From UBA11524 sp963617205 (GTDB lineage: Bacteria > Bacillota > Clostridia > Christensenellales > Aristaeellaceae): a stretch of DNA of 64,000 nt. The notes beneath the pieces are model-generated. The model saw only the letters and a program-made list of their open reading frames with translations, had not been told where the DNA came from and made no database searches. The position numbers and the translations under genes are program-made. The stretch is from contig CAVEOA010000008.1 in assembly GCA_963617205.1 (NCBI GenBank), forward strand, positions 1 through 64,000, given 5' to 3'. Shown piece by piece: positions 32,591 to 41,538 of this stretch. Within the stretch, counting starts at the first letter, position 1. Each line of letters opens with the position of its first letter.

Positions 32591-35500
32591 TTAATTTCCC
32601 GGCTGAACCGGCTGATCCTCTGCGACTTCCGTTTGCCGGAGCACCGACAGGAATTTCATCACCAGCGAAGGAAGCTCTTCCTCCTCGCCGTATTGCTGCG
32701 CCGCAACGCGCCGAATCGTATCAAGACCGGCACGCGTCATTCGCCCGATGCCGTCAAACAGCCCGGGGTGCAGCAGCCACATGTGCGCCGGACAAATCAT
32801 GCACAGCGTTTGCATCAGCGTCAGCATCTGCTCGGAGAAGGACTGCCTGAGCGATAATTCAGGCGTGTCAGGGGAACTTTGCGCATCGGGAACGGCGCTC
32901 ATGCCGAGGCTGATGCAATGCTTGCCGGCAGGGAGCGGCTGAATGCTGATGCTGCTTGCCGCATACGTGCGCCCCATCGCCGCGGAAACGAGCTGCGGCA
33001 GGCTTTGCGCCAATCCGCCGGGCAGCAGATTCAGCAGCTTTGCGCCGCCGCCGGACAGCACGATGGGCAGCCGGGCAGGCAGAAAGTGATTCTGCATGGA
33101 ATCCGCCTGCACATCCGCCGCCATGAGCCCGGCGGCAAACAGCGCGCCGCCGATGTATTCCGCCGCGCCGCTTTGCAGGTACGTCACCTGACCGGCGTTC
33201 GCACGGGCATTCAGGTGGATGGACAGCGCCTCGGCATGGTCGTGCAGGAATCGGTCGAGCATCAGGCAGAGCTTGCCCAGATGCGCCCGCGTGTCGGATG
33301 ATGCGGAAAATGCTGGGTACAGATGCTGCGCAGAGGCGAGCAGGTCAGGCGATGCGCAGTTGCTGAAATCGTAGGCGAGCCGCTCCGGATGATGCGCGTA
33401 CAGGTCATAGAGCATGCCGTGCGCACCGAAGGGGATGTTTGTCAGGCGGTCGGGGCGAATGCGGCTTTGCAGATAGACTGCGGCACGGATGCTGCCTGCG
33501 CCGATGTCAAGCGCCGCACAGCCGCCGCGAATGCCGCCTTCGCCGCGCAGATATGTGCCAAGCGCGATGGATTCAGGCACGGACACGACCGGCTTGCCCT
33601 TCATCTGAAGTCCGGATGCCTCCGACGCGGCGTCAACGCCTGCCTGTACAGCCTCCAGCATGGCGCGACTGCCTTCCTCGCCCATGTCATCCTCCATCGC
33701 GACGCGCCACGAGAGCGAAGACGCACCCTGCAGGAACGCGGTGAGCGCCGTATCCGTCATCAGCTGACGAAGGAGCAGGCGTCGCGCACGCGTGCCCGTG
33801 CTGTCGCTGCGCCACTTGAATCCCGTGACCAGCTGATGCTCGTCTGCCTCCGACAGCTGCAAAAAGCTTTCCGGCTGATAAACAAAGCCATCCGTCAGGG
33901 GCACATCGCCGCGTCCGGTCAGCATGACGGCGGTCGGCAAATCATCTGATGTGCGCGTCAGGCTCATCATGATGTCGTCCATCGGCTCATCGGGATTCAG
34001 CAGGAGCATCCGCAGGAGCGGACGATGGTGCGATGAAACGCGCTGACCGTCCAGCAGGAGCGTGACAGCCGTGCTCGATGCGCCGATGTCAAGGGAAGCA
34101 ACTGCGTGAGCTGATTTGCGCGGCGGCTCTTCCTTTTCCAGCAGATTCGGGATGGCGCCGAGCGTTTCGCCGTCCCTTGAAAGCGTCAGGCAGGAGGGGT
34201 AAGTCGGCACGGAGAGCACGTGCCAGCCTTCGCCGGACGAAATGCGCTGCCATTCGCCGTGCGACAGCGCCGATACATCCGCCTCACCGCCCTTGACGAG
34301 CACATGGTACAGATGCCAATCATCCATCGGGACGCAGGGATACACGGCGATGCGCGGCGGATGCTCCAGAAAGACCGTTTCATCCGGCGAATAGCGTCGT
34401 TCAAGGCGGATTTCACCTTCACCGCGCAGCACAAACGACGCTGTGATGCCGCCATCCTCCTCCAAATGATAGGAGAAGGTGTCCGGCACGAGCAGCGACG
34501 GCGTTTCAGCGGCGGCCTGACTTAATTCGGCGGACAGCGGCGGCAGCATGACGGCGTCCTCCAGCAGGGAACAGGCACGAAGCGTCTGGTCGCCCAGCTG
34601 GCACGCGGTCATGCACGTCAGACGGTCGGAAAACGGATGATGCAGCGAGGACGACACAGCACCGAGCGCCTGATGCAGCAGCATCTGCACTGCGGCGCTG
34701 TCCTCCTGCCACGGATAGGTCAGGGTGACGGGCGTTTCGGCGTGCAGCGAATGATGCGCCGCCTGCTCCTTGAGGGCAGTCAGCACCTCGCGCGCGGCAG
34801 GCAGCAGCGCATTGTCTGTCCGGCTGAGCAGGTATTCCTGCACGCTGTCCGCAAGGGTGCGGTTCCATGCAGGCGATTTTTCCTCCATCAGCGCCAGCTC
34901 CTGCGCGACACGGTCGAGCGTGTCCGATTCATCCGGCAGATTCGTATCCGTCCAGCCTGTGACGCGGCTCGTGCGCGCGAAGGGTTTGCCGTGCAGCAGG
35001 AGGAGCTCCTGCCTTGCAAGCCCCTCATTCACGCCGATGGTCTTGTCCGTGAAGCATTGGAGCAGCGCGTTGTCGGTATTGGGCGCGGATTGCTCCGCTC
35101 GTACGGAAAACCCGGGGAAGGTCATCATGCTCAGCGCGGCGGCGGCACGGATGGACAGGCGCTCAAGCGACTGCGGGTCATTGCGCGTCAGCTTCTCGCG
35201 CTGGTCGGTCAGCCGCTGCGTCAGCGCCGCCTTGAGGGATGAAAACTTCATGCCGGTCAGGTTCATCTGGTGCAGGCGGCGCAGGAGCAAATCGCTGTCC
35301 GCCTCGGAAAGCATCGGCAGGGGATTGAGGAAGCAGCGCTTCTCACGGTCAACCCACGTGACACGCTCCGGCAGCAGCGAGAACACATCGCCCGGCTGCG
35401 GCGCGAGCGTCAGACCGTCCTGCGCATCGACCATGCCAAGCAGCTCACGGCGGTCATCCTTTTCCAGCAGAACAAGGCGCAGCGGCGTTTCCCGTTCCTC

Positions 35501-35785
35501 CGGCGGACGCGCAGATGTCACCCACTGCGAAAAGCAGGTGGCAGACGCATCGACCGGCATGACGGTAACGCGTGATGAAACATCCTGCCAGCTGTCCAGC
35601 AGCAGCGCACAGGCCATCGCGCCCCGATAGGCAGCGTCAACGGCGACCGCAGACGGATCATGACGGATGAGCAGCTGCTGCGCAAGGTCGGATAAATGGG
35701 CTGTGTCCGCGCTTTGACGGACGAGCCCTTCGTTTTCGGTGCTGATTTCCGTGCCGCAATCGGGCAAAAACACAAGTCTGCTCAT
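32591..35785 (-). CDS. Large protein with C-terminal actin/Hsp70-fold ATPase domain
   Basis: The 1064-residue protein has an unassigned N-terminal part (about 1-555) and a C-terminal ATPase of the actin/Hsp70 superfamily. Phosphate-1 reads LDIGASSTAV (Asp566), the connect-1-like segment is VPESIALGTY (737-745), phosphate-2 is LDIGAGSIRA (Asp760), and the adenosine loop is LSGGGAKLL (912-914). No membrane helix or signal is present. The start ATG overlaps the tubulin-like stop by 4 bases with GGAGG ahead, so both proteins are made together. I infer a filament-forming or chaperone-like partner. No named family was recognised for the whole chain. Confidence 0.85.
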   Translation of the reverse strand: MSRLVFLPDCGTEISTENEGLVRQSADTAHLSDLAQQLLIRHDPSAVAVDAAYRGAMACALLLDSWQDVSSRVTVMPVDASATCFSQWVTSARPPEERETPLRLVLLEKDDRRELLGMVDAQDGLTLAPQPGDVFSLLPERVTWVDREKRCFLNPLPMLSEADSDLLLRRLHQMNLTGMKFSSLKAALTQRLTDQREKLTRNDPQSLERLSIRAAAALSMMTFPGFSVRAEQSAPNTDNALLQCFTDKTIGVNEGLARQELLLLHGKPFARTSRVTGWTDTNLPDESDTLDRVAQELALMEEKSPAWNRTLADSVQEYLLSRTDNALLPAAREVLTALKEQAAHHSLHAETPVTLTYPWQEDSAAVQMLLHQALGAVSSSLHHPFSDRLTCMTACQLGDQTLRACSLLEDAVMLPPLSAELSQAAAETPSLLVPDTFSYHLEEDGGITASFVLRGEGEIRLERRYSPDETVFLEHPPRIAVYPCVPMDDWHLYHVLVKGGEADVSALSHGEWQRISSGEGWHVLSVPTYPSCLTLSRDGETLGAIPNLLEKEEPPRKSAHAVASLDIGASSTAVTLLLDGQRVSSHHRPLLRMLLLNPDEPMDDIMMSLTRTSDDLPTAVMLTGRGDVPLTDGFVYQPESFLQLSEADEHQLVTGFKWRSDSTGTRARRLLLRQLMTDTALTAFLQGASSLSWRVAMEDDMGEEGSRAMLEAVQAGVDAASEASGLQMKGKPVVSVPESIALGTYLRGEGGIRGGCAALDIGAGSIRAAVYLQSRIRPDRLTNIPFGAHGMLYDLYAHHPERLAYDFSNCASPDLLASAQHLYPAFSASSDTRAHLGKLCLMLDRFLHDHAEALSIHLNARANAGQVTYLQSGAAEYIGGALFAAGLMAADVQADSMQNHFLPARLPIVLSGGGAKLLNLLPGGLAQSLPQLVSAAMGRTYAASSISIQPLPAGKHCISLGMSAVPDAQSSPDTPELSLRQSFSEQMLTLMQTLCMICPAHMWLLHPGLFDGIGRMTRAGLDTIRRVAAQQYGEEEELPSLVMKFLSVLRQTEVAEDQPVQPGN

Positions 35786-37704
35786 TTGTTTTCCTCCAGG
35801 ATGGATGCTTCCATGGCGCAAATCAGCAGCCAGACAGCAGGCGCTTCCTTCTCCTTCGGCGCTTGACGGAGTGCACGGAGCGCAGCGGGCAGCGAAACGG
35901 TCGCCGCGCCGCAGACGAGATGCGGAAACCAGTCCGCCAGCTCATGGGCGCTTTCCGCCTCATCGCGAATCCAGTGGTCTGCCGCCTCCTGCAGGAAAAG
36001 CCCGTTTTCCGGTTCGGCGGCAAGCAGCGACGGCTTTTCAAACCGCGTCTGAGCCGCCTGCATTTCCTTTGCGTGACGGCGGAGCATGGTGCACATGCCT
36101 TCGACCATCCGCTGATGGCGTTCAAACCGGACGAGCTTCGTGCGCGCGTCATCGATGCGGAAGCGCTCGCTCGGCTTGACAATCGCCTCTGCCTGCTCGA
36201 TGCGGCGAACCGCCTCGGCATGGTCGTGCAGCAGACGCGTGTTTTCGCTTTCCGCCTGCCTGAGGGCATCGAGCACCATTTGCAGCGTCGCCTGACCGCC
36301 CATCTGACGGTTGTATGTGCGCTGGACGCTCTCCTCGTTGCGGATTTCCTGCTCGAGCTGCGATACGCGCTTGCGGAACGCCTCGACATCCGGGTCAGCC
36401 GCTGCGGTGCGCTGGACACCCTCGTCCTCGTTGATGCCGCTGCGCTCGGCGTCGAAGTGCAGCACGGCCAGCTCGCCGGCACGCTTGATCAGCTCATTGT
36501 AATGGGCGACGCTTTCCGCACGGACCGCCTCGAGGGAGGATGCATAGCGCAAATCAAGCGGCAGGGAACGGATGACGCCGGCAATCCAGCGCAGGGTCAC
36601 GGCGGTCAGCCGGTCGATGGCATCGGCGTCGGCGCGGACGTCCTCGAGCGCTTCCGTGGTGCCGCGGAAAAAACGCGGATACCAGCCGCTGAGACCGCTG
36701 CGGAGCGCGCTGTCCTTTGCCAGCTGCTTGTGAAGCTCCGGCAGCAGCTTCCTCTGCCAGAGCAATGCGCCCTTGACGAGCGCGCCAAAGCCTGTGCGAT
36801 AGCGGTCGGCTGCCTTGCCGAAAAGGGACCAGCCTGCCTTGCCGCTGAGGGATTGGATGGTGAAGGTGCCGCTGAGCCACGTCGGGCGATGCAGCATCAT
36901 GTCAAGGCAGTACGCGCCGAGCCAGTCCGTCAGGCGCGGCAAATCACCGCCGCCGGAGGACTGTGCGCTCTGCGGAAGGCCAATCAGGCAGACCGTGTCC
37001 AGCAGATGCTGCTGTGCAATGCGCGTCAGTGCTTGCTTGGCACGCACGGGCGATTCATCCTCCGCGCAGGGAAGCAGCAGCGCAGCGCCCATGCGGAAGC
37101 TCGGATGCATGCCGAAGCGCTCCTTCAGGAAGGACGACACGCTCTCCAGCCCTGCCGCACCCGTTCCGCCGCACAGCGAGCCCGCCAGCGCCACGCGAAC
37201 CTCCTCGCCGCCTTCGAGCGCCTTGCTGATTTCGGCAATTTCGCGGCTCATCGCGTCCTCGCCGTCAGTCCGGCATTCGCTCAGCAGCGCCGCGAACGCA
37301 ATTCGCGCCAGCTCGGGATGGTCATGGAAGCCCTGACGCAAATCGAGGTCGGATGTGTCCGATGAGAAAAGCGCCTGACACAGCAGACGGTCCTGCTCGT
37401 TGTCCTGCGTCCAGTCACGAAGGCATTTGGCGTTCATCGGCAGCGGATCGCACCATGTCCGAAGCGTGATTTCCGCACGGAAGGGCGCGGCATCGTCATT
37501 CACGTAGGTGCGCGACGCCCACAGCCGCTGATAATCCGTCAGCTCCTGCCGAAGCTGCGCCGTGCCGTGCGCGCCGTCCGCCTGAGGATCGCACAGGACG
37601 ATATGGAGCTCCTCCTCCGGCAAAATTCCGGCACACGCTGTCAGCACAAGCGCTTCCGCCATCCGTCCGCCGCTGCCGCCGAACAGGAATATCACTCGCT
37701 TCAT
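35782..37704 (-). CDS. Tubulin/FtsZ-like GTPase-fold protein with coiled-coil region
   Basis: The 640-residue protein starts MKRVIFLFGGSGGRMAEAL, the first nucleotide loop of the tubulin superfamily. It has the tubulin-signature-like GSLCGGTGAAG (Gly179-Gly182), equivalent to GGGTGSG of FtsZ. An acidic helical region with QEIRNEESVQRTYNRQMGG and LLHDHAEAVRRIEQAEA (about 450-560) looks like coiled coil. It is not FtsZ, since the sequence outside the loops differs and it is much longer; it resembles the FtsZ-like families proposed in membrane remodelling. ATG 37704 follows AAGGAGG. It is coupled to the actin-like gene. Confidence 0.82.
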   Translation of the reverse strand: MKRVIFLFGGSGGRMAEALVLTACAGILPEEELHIVLCDPQADGAHGTAQLRQELTDYQRLWASRTYVNDDAAPFRAEITLRTWCDPLPMNAKCLRDWTQDNEQDRLLCQALFSSDTSDLDLRQGFHDHPELARIAFAALLSECRTDGEDAMSREIAEISKALEGGEEVRVALAGSLCGGTGAAGLESVSSFLKERFGMHPSFRMGAALLLPCAEDESPVRAKQALTRIAQQHLLDTVCLIGLPQSAQSSGGGDLPRLTDWLGAYCLDMMLHRPTWLSGTFTIQSLSGKAGWSLFGKAADRYRTGFGALVKGALLWQRKLLPELHKQLAKDSALRSGLSGWYPRFFRGTTEALEDVRADADAIDRLTAVTLRWIAGVIRSLPLDLRYASSLEAVRAESVAHYNELIKRAGELAVLHFDAERSGINEDEGVQRTAAADPDVEAFRKRVSQLEQEIRNEESVQRTYNRQMGGQATLQMVLDALRQAESENTRLLHDHAEAVRRIEQAEAIVKPSERFRIDDARTKLVRFERHQRMVEGMCTMLRRHAKEMQAAQTRFEKPSLLAAEPENGLFLQEAADHWIRDEAESAHELADWFPHLVCGAATVSLPAALRALRQAPKEKEAPAVWLLICAMEASILEENK

Positions 37705-37781
37705 GACTGTCCTCCTTGAATGAACATATGGCAATAAAAACGAATGGACCAAAGGGGGTCAGGGATGTCGGACAAAGCCCG

Positions 37782-38516
37782 TCAAATCACGAAGCCTCCG
37801 TTGACGCCGAGCACCTGTCCGGTGATGAAGGATGCACGAGGGGAGGCAAGGAAGAGAATCGCCTCGGCGCATTCATCAGGCTCGCCGATGCGCCCGAGCG
37901 GCGTTTCGTCCGCCAATGCGGCAAGGTCGTCCTCGGACAGCTCCGCGTTCATGGGCGTTCGGATGACGCCGGGGGTCACGCAGTTGACGCGGATGCCGCT
38001 CGGACCGACCTCCTTCGCCGTTGCCTTCGTCAGCCCGATGATCGCCGCCTTTGACGCGGAGTATGCAGCCTCGCAGCTCGAACCGACCTCGCCCCACATG
38101 CTGCTGACGTTGACGATGGCGCCGCTCTGATGCGAAATCATGCCGGGCAGCACCGCACGAAGCAGGTGAAAGGCCCCGTCAACGTTGACCGCGAACAGGC
38201 GCGACCATGCTTCATCCGTCATGTCCGTCAGCAGACCGTGATGCGCGATGCCGGCGCAGTTCACGAGCGCGTCAATGTGCCGGTAGGTGCGCTCAATGTC
38301 AGCAACCACAGCTGCAACCTGCTTTTCATCCGCAACGTCGCACACGCGGTAATCCACATCCATGCCGGACGTACGCAGCTCCGCCGTCAGCGCCTGCGCA
38401 TGCTCCTTATGCGTTCGGCAGAGGAAAACGACGCACCAGCCGTCCGCGGAAAAGCGTCGAACGCAGCTTTCGCCGATGCCGCTGCTGCCGCCGCTGATGA
38501 GTGCAATCCGCCGCAT
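37782..38516 (-). CDS. SDR-family oxidoreductase, FabG-like
   Basis: This 244-residue short-chain dehydrogenase has a cofactor loop SGGSSGIGES, the VNCAGIA block and the catalytic Ser-Tyr-Lys set (NVSSMWGE, and Tyr and Lys in AAYSASKAAI). The PGVIRTPM and GQVLGVNGGF ends match FabG-type enzymes. Substrate is open: it may act in fatty-acid synthesis or on another alcohol/ketone. It starts 4 bases after the punA stop with GGGAGG inside the punA end, so it belongs to the deoB-punA transcript. The tubulin-like gene starts 77 bases later. Confidence 0.88.
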   Translation of the reverse strand: MRRIALISGGSSGIGESCVRRFSADGWCVVFLCRTHKEHAQALTAELRTSGMDVDYRVCDVADEKQVAAVVADIERTYRHIDALVNCAGIAHHGLLTDMTDEAWSRLFAVNVDGAFHLLRAVLPGMISHQSGAIVNVSSMWGEVGSSCEAAYSASKAAIIGLTKATAKEVGPSGIRVNCVTPGVIRTPMNAELSEDDLAALADETPLGRIGEPDECAEAILFLASPRASFITGQVLGVNGGFVI

Positions 38517-38519
38517 GCG

Positions 38520-39347
38520 TTACACCTCCCCAATCAGCCGGATTGTTTCGTCCAGCAGCTGCCGGAAGGTGTCCTTGACGCGCTCCGCCGTTTCAAGCAC
38601 TTCCTGCCCGCTCAGCGGACGGTTCAGCACGCCTGCCGCCATGTTCGTGATGCAGCTCACGCCCAGCACGCGGATGCCGCAATGGCGCGCCGTGATGACC
38701 TCCGGCACGGTGGACATGCCGACCGCGTCGGCACCGAGCAGACGCGCCATGCGAATTTCCGCCGGCGTTTCGTACGTCGGACCATTCATCCACATGTAGA
38801 CGCCCTTTTGCAGCGGAATGCCCATCGTGACCGCCGCATGGGCGCAGATGGCCATCAGCGATTCGTCATACGCATGCGTCATGTCCGGGAAGCGCACGCC
38901 AAATTCTTCCAGATTCGGTCCTGTCAGCGGATTGTGCCCGGACAGGTTGATGTGGTCGGTCATCATCATCAGGCAGCCTTCCGGAAAGGACGTGTTCACG
39001 CCGCCTGCGGAGTTTGTGACGATGAGGATTTTCACGCCCAGCAGCGCCATGACGCGCACCGGCATTGTCACCTCGCGCAGGGTATACCCCTCATAGGAAT
39101 GGAAGCGCCCCTGCATCATGCAAACGCGTTGCCCGTGGAGCATGCCTGTCCACCAGCGCCCGTCATGCCCGGGCGCGGTCGACAGCGGAAAGCCGGGAAT
39201 TTCGCTGTAGGCGAGGGATTTCGCGTCCTGCAGCGCACTGACCATGCCGCCCAGCCCTGAGCCGAGGATGATGCCGATGTCCGCTTCGCCGACACGCTGG
39301 CGGATTACATCCGCTGCTGCGTGGAGATTTGTCATTTCGTCTTGCAT
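38520..39347 (-). CDS. punA: Purine nucleoside phosphorylase (trimeric class)
   Basis: The enzyme splits purine nucleosides with phosphate, giving base and (deoxy)ribose-1-phosphate. The 275 residues carry GIILGSGLGG (phosphate loop), GRFHSYEGY, TNSAGGVN, MWMNGPTYETPAEIRM and the purine-site GADAVGMSTVPE. It sits 22 bases after deoB, whose product converts the pentose-1-phosphate further, so the pair forms a nucleoside salvage route. Some genomes name such genes pupG or deoD. Confidence 0.94.
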   Translation of the reverse strand: MQDEMTNLHAAADVIRQRVGEADIGIILGSGLGGMVSALQDAKSLAYSEIPGFPLSTAPGHDGRWWTGMLHGQRVCMMQGRFHSYEGYTLREVTMPVRVMALLGVKILIVTNSAGGVNTSFPEGCLMMMTDHINLSGHNPLTGPNLEEFGVRFPDMTHAYDESLMAICAHAAVTMGIPLQKGVYMWMNGPTYETPAEIRMARLLGADAVGMSTVPEVITARHCGIRVLGVSCITNMAAGVLNRPLSGQEVLETAERVKDTFRQLLDETIRLIGEV

Positions 39348-39369
39348 ATGGATATTCTCCTGCTATGTT

Positions 39370-40581
39370 TCAATTTGCGGCGGCAAGCAGCTTATCCGCA
39401 AAGGATGCTGGACCGATCCGGTCGGGCAGACCGAGCCGGTCGGGCAGATCAAATTTATCAGGCAGACCGAGCCATTCTGCGCAGGTCGCGGCGATGTCGG
39501 CATATGTTTTTCTGGTGCCGAGGTCGATGAGCCCGCGCATGCGCTTGTGGTAGACGAGCAGTGGAATGTACTCGCGTGTGTGATCGGTGCCGCGGAAGGT
39601 GGGATCGCAGCCGTGATCTGCCGTCAGAATCAGCAGATCCTCCTCGCCGAGCAGCGAGAGCACCTCCGGCAGGCGCTGGTCGATGGCAATCAGCGCGTCC
39701 GCGAAGCCGCGCACATCGCGCCGGTGCCCGTAGAGCATGTCCGTGTCAACGAGATTCGTGAAGCAAAGCCCGTCAAACGGCTGACGCATGGCCTCCAGCC
39801 AAGCTTCCATACACGCCGGATTGCCGGCTGCATGATTCGAGGCGGTCAAGCCGCGGTGCGCGAAGATATCCTCGATTTTGCCGACGCCGAGCACCGACAT
39901 GCCGGCATCCTTCACCGCATCGAGCAGTGTTCGCCCGAAGGGTTCGATGGAGAAGTCGCGCCGCCCATCCGTCCGCGTGAAGTCGCCGGCGCGTTCGCCG
40001 ATAAAGGGACGTGCGATGACGCGCCCGACAGCAAGCGATCCGGTCAGCATTTTGCGCGCGGTTTCGCACATGGCGTACAGTTCCGAACGCGGGAAAATGT
40101 CCTCGTGGCAGGCAATCTGGAAAACGCTGTCCGCCGAGGTGTACACAATCGGCGCGTGCGTGCGGATGTGCTCCTCACCCAGCGCATCAAGAATCGCCGT
40201 GCCCGATGCGGGTCTGTTGCCGATGACGGGATGGCCAATGCGCTGCTCAAACGCCGAAATGAAAGCCTGCGGAAAGCCATCCGGAAACGTCGGGAAAGGC
40301 TGCGCGACCGGCAGACCGGCAATCTCCCAATGCCCGGTGGTCGTATCCTTGCCGCGGCTGACCTCCATGCAGCGCCCGAACGCCCCGACGGCATCGGGGT
40401 CAGGCGGATAATGCGTGCCCTCAAGCTGTCCGAGACCGAGCCTCGCCAGATTCGGCAGCACCGGATGGCATGCATCCACCACATGACCGAATGTGCATGC
40501 GCCTTCATCGCCGTAATCCGCCGCATCCGGCAACGCTCCGACACCGACCGCGTCAAGCACCGTCAGGAAAACACGTTTCAT
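39370..40581 (-). CDS. deoB: Phosphopentomutase
   Basis: DeoB interconverts (deoxy)ribose-1-phosphate and -5-phosphate. The 403 residues show the alkaline-phosphatase-fold metal sites: LDAVGVGALPDA, SRGKDTTTGHWE (catalytic Thr), and the DHGCDPTFRGTDHTRE metal cluster near the C-terminus. The C-terminus carries an unusual repeated stretch (LPDKFD, LPDRLG, LPDRIG) between AEWLG and FADKLLAA, matching a DNA repeat at 39415-39472. It is the first gene of the nucleoside salvage unit. Confidence 0.96.
   Translation of the reverse strand: MKRVFLTVLDAVGVGALPDAADYGDEGACTFGHVVDACHPVLPNLARLGLGQLEGTHYPPDPDAVGAFGRCMEVSRGKDTTTGHWEIAGLPVAQPFPTFPDGFPQAFISAFEQRIGHPVIGNRPASGTAILDALGEEHIRTHAPIVYTSADSVFQIACHEDIFPRSELYAMCETARKMLTGSLAVGRVIARPFIGERAGDFTRTDGRRDFSIEPFGRTLLDAVKDAGMSVLGVGKIEDIFAHRGLTASNHAAGNPACMEAWLEAMRQPFDGLCFTNLVDTDMLYGHRRDVRGFADALIAIDQRLPEVLSLLGEEDLLILTADHGCDPTFRGTDHTREYIPLLVYHKRMRGLIDLGTRKTYADIAATCAEWLGLPDKFDLPDRLGLPDRIGPASFADKLLAAAN
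39415..39472 (-). repeat. Short tandem repeat in the 3' end of deoB
   Basis: Three to four imperfect units of about 18 bases built around GGTCGGGCAGACCGA code for LPD(R/K)-type repeats. The repeat preserves the frame. Confidence 0.7.
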
Positions 40582-40613
40582 GCTCTCTGCTCCCTTCCTG
40601 CCTGTTCATCCTT

Positions 40614-40642
40614 ATTATACCGCAGTTTTTGTGCCTTGCATA
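40614..40642 (-). promoter_or_regulatory. Possible deoB promoter
   Basis: A perfect TATAAT on the minus strand lies 33 bases upstream of deoB. The -35 at 17-base spacing is weak (TATGCA). Confidence 0.5.
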
Positions 40643-40644
40643 GC

Positions 40645-40673
40645 TTGTAATTTTGCCGAAAAGCGTGTATCAT
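40645..40673 (+). promoter_or_regulatory. Promoter of the HAD hydrolase gene
   Basis: TTGTAA and TATCAT are 17 bases apart, about 20 bases before the start codon. It lies back to back with the deoB promoter. Confidence 0.65.
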
Positions 40674-40692
40674 GGGCACGAGGTGATTTTTG

Positions 40693-41349
40693 ATGGGTCG
40701 ACTCATGTTCGATGATGTGCACGAAACGATGGCGTGGGATGAAATCGATGCGGTGGTGTTCGATGTCGGGCAGGTGCTGCTGACGTTTGATCCCGACCGG
40801 ATTCTGCACGAATATCTGCCTGATCAGCCGTCGCTGTATCCGGTGCTGATGCGCAAGGTTTTTCGTTCGCCGTACTGGGTGATGCGCGACCACGGGGAGA
40901 TGTCCTGCGAGGAAGCCGTCAACGCGATGACCGGGCGCGATGAATCGCTGCGTCAGCCGATTGACCATATCATGCATGCATGGATGGCGATGAAGGACGT
41001 CATTCAGGAAGGCATCGATGCCGTCAAAACATGCAAGGCGCACGGCAAGCGGCTCTACGTGCTGTCAAACTACGCGGACGACGCGTTCACCATCGTTGAA
41101 GGGAAGTATGACTTCTTCAATCTCTTTGATGAGCGGTTCGTATCGGCACGCCTGCACCTGATGAAGCCGAGCGAGCAGCTTTTCAACTACGTTGTCGCCG
41201 CAACGAAGCATGACCCGTCGCGCATGCTCTTCATCGACGATTCGGCGCTCAATGTCGAGGGCGCGCTGTTCTGCGGCTGGCAGGCCATCTGCTATAATGA
41301 GCCGGGCAAGCTGAACCGCTTTTTCGGCGCACGGGATGATGGAAAATAA
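40693..41349 (+). CDS. HAD-superfamily hydrolase
   Basis: The 218-residue protein has the HAD motifs VVFDVGQVLL (motif I, nucleophile Asp), YVLSNYADD (motif II), and KPSEQLFNYVV with LFIDDSALNVEGA (motifs III and IV). The cap is helical. It resembles haloacid-dehalogenase/phosphatase members such as YihX-type sugar phosphatases, but substrate cannot be told. ATG 40693 suits the GAGGTG site better than the TTG at 40690. It is monocistronic, divergent from deoB; pentose phosphate or nucleotide dephosphorylation would suit the context. Confidence 0.88.
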   Translation: MGRLMFDDVHETMAWDEIDAVVFDVGQVLLTFDPDRILHEYLPDQPSLYPVLMRKVFRSPYWVMRDHGEMSCEEAVNAMTGRDESLRQPIDHIMHAWMAMKDVIQEGIDAVKTCKAHGKRLYVLSNYADDAFTIVEGKYDFFNLFDERFVSARLHLMKPSEQLFNYVVAATKHDPSRMLFIDDSALNVEGALFCGWQAICYNEPGKLNRFFGARDDGK

Positions 41350-41363
41350 TTTTGCGGAAAGAC

Positions 41364-41392
41364 TATACATTTGCAAAAATCCATGCTATAAT
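41364..41392 (+). promoter_or_regulatory. Extended -10 promoter of the zinc-ribbon gene
   Basis: TATAAT is preceded by TGC (extended -10), with TATACA at 17-base spacing as a weak -35. It leaves a leader of about 140 bases. Confidence 0.6.
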
Positions 41393-41538
41393 GATACTTG
41401 CAGCCCAACCTGAATTCCAAGGCTCTAATCTCCCTTTGGTTGTCACACGACCCGCATCGGAGTTCCGGTGCAAAACCATGGAAGCAGATGACCTCAAGGC
41501 AACGGTATGGGTGACAATTAAAAGGAGGTTTCCCAACC

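Noticed and set aside
35863..37365. Open frame of 500 codons antisense to the tubulin-like gene
   Set aside because: It is rich in Arg, Ala and Gln with no motif, and lies fully within a well-supported gene on the other strand.
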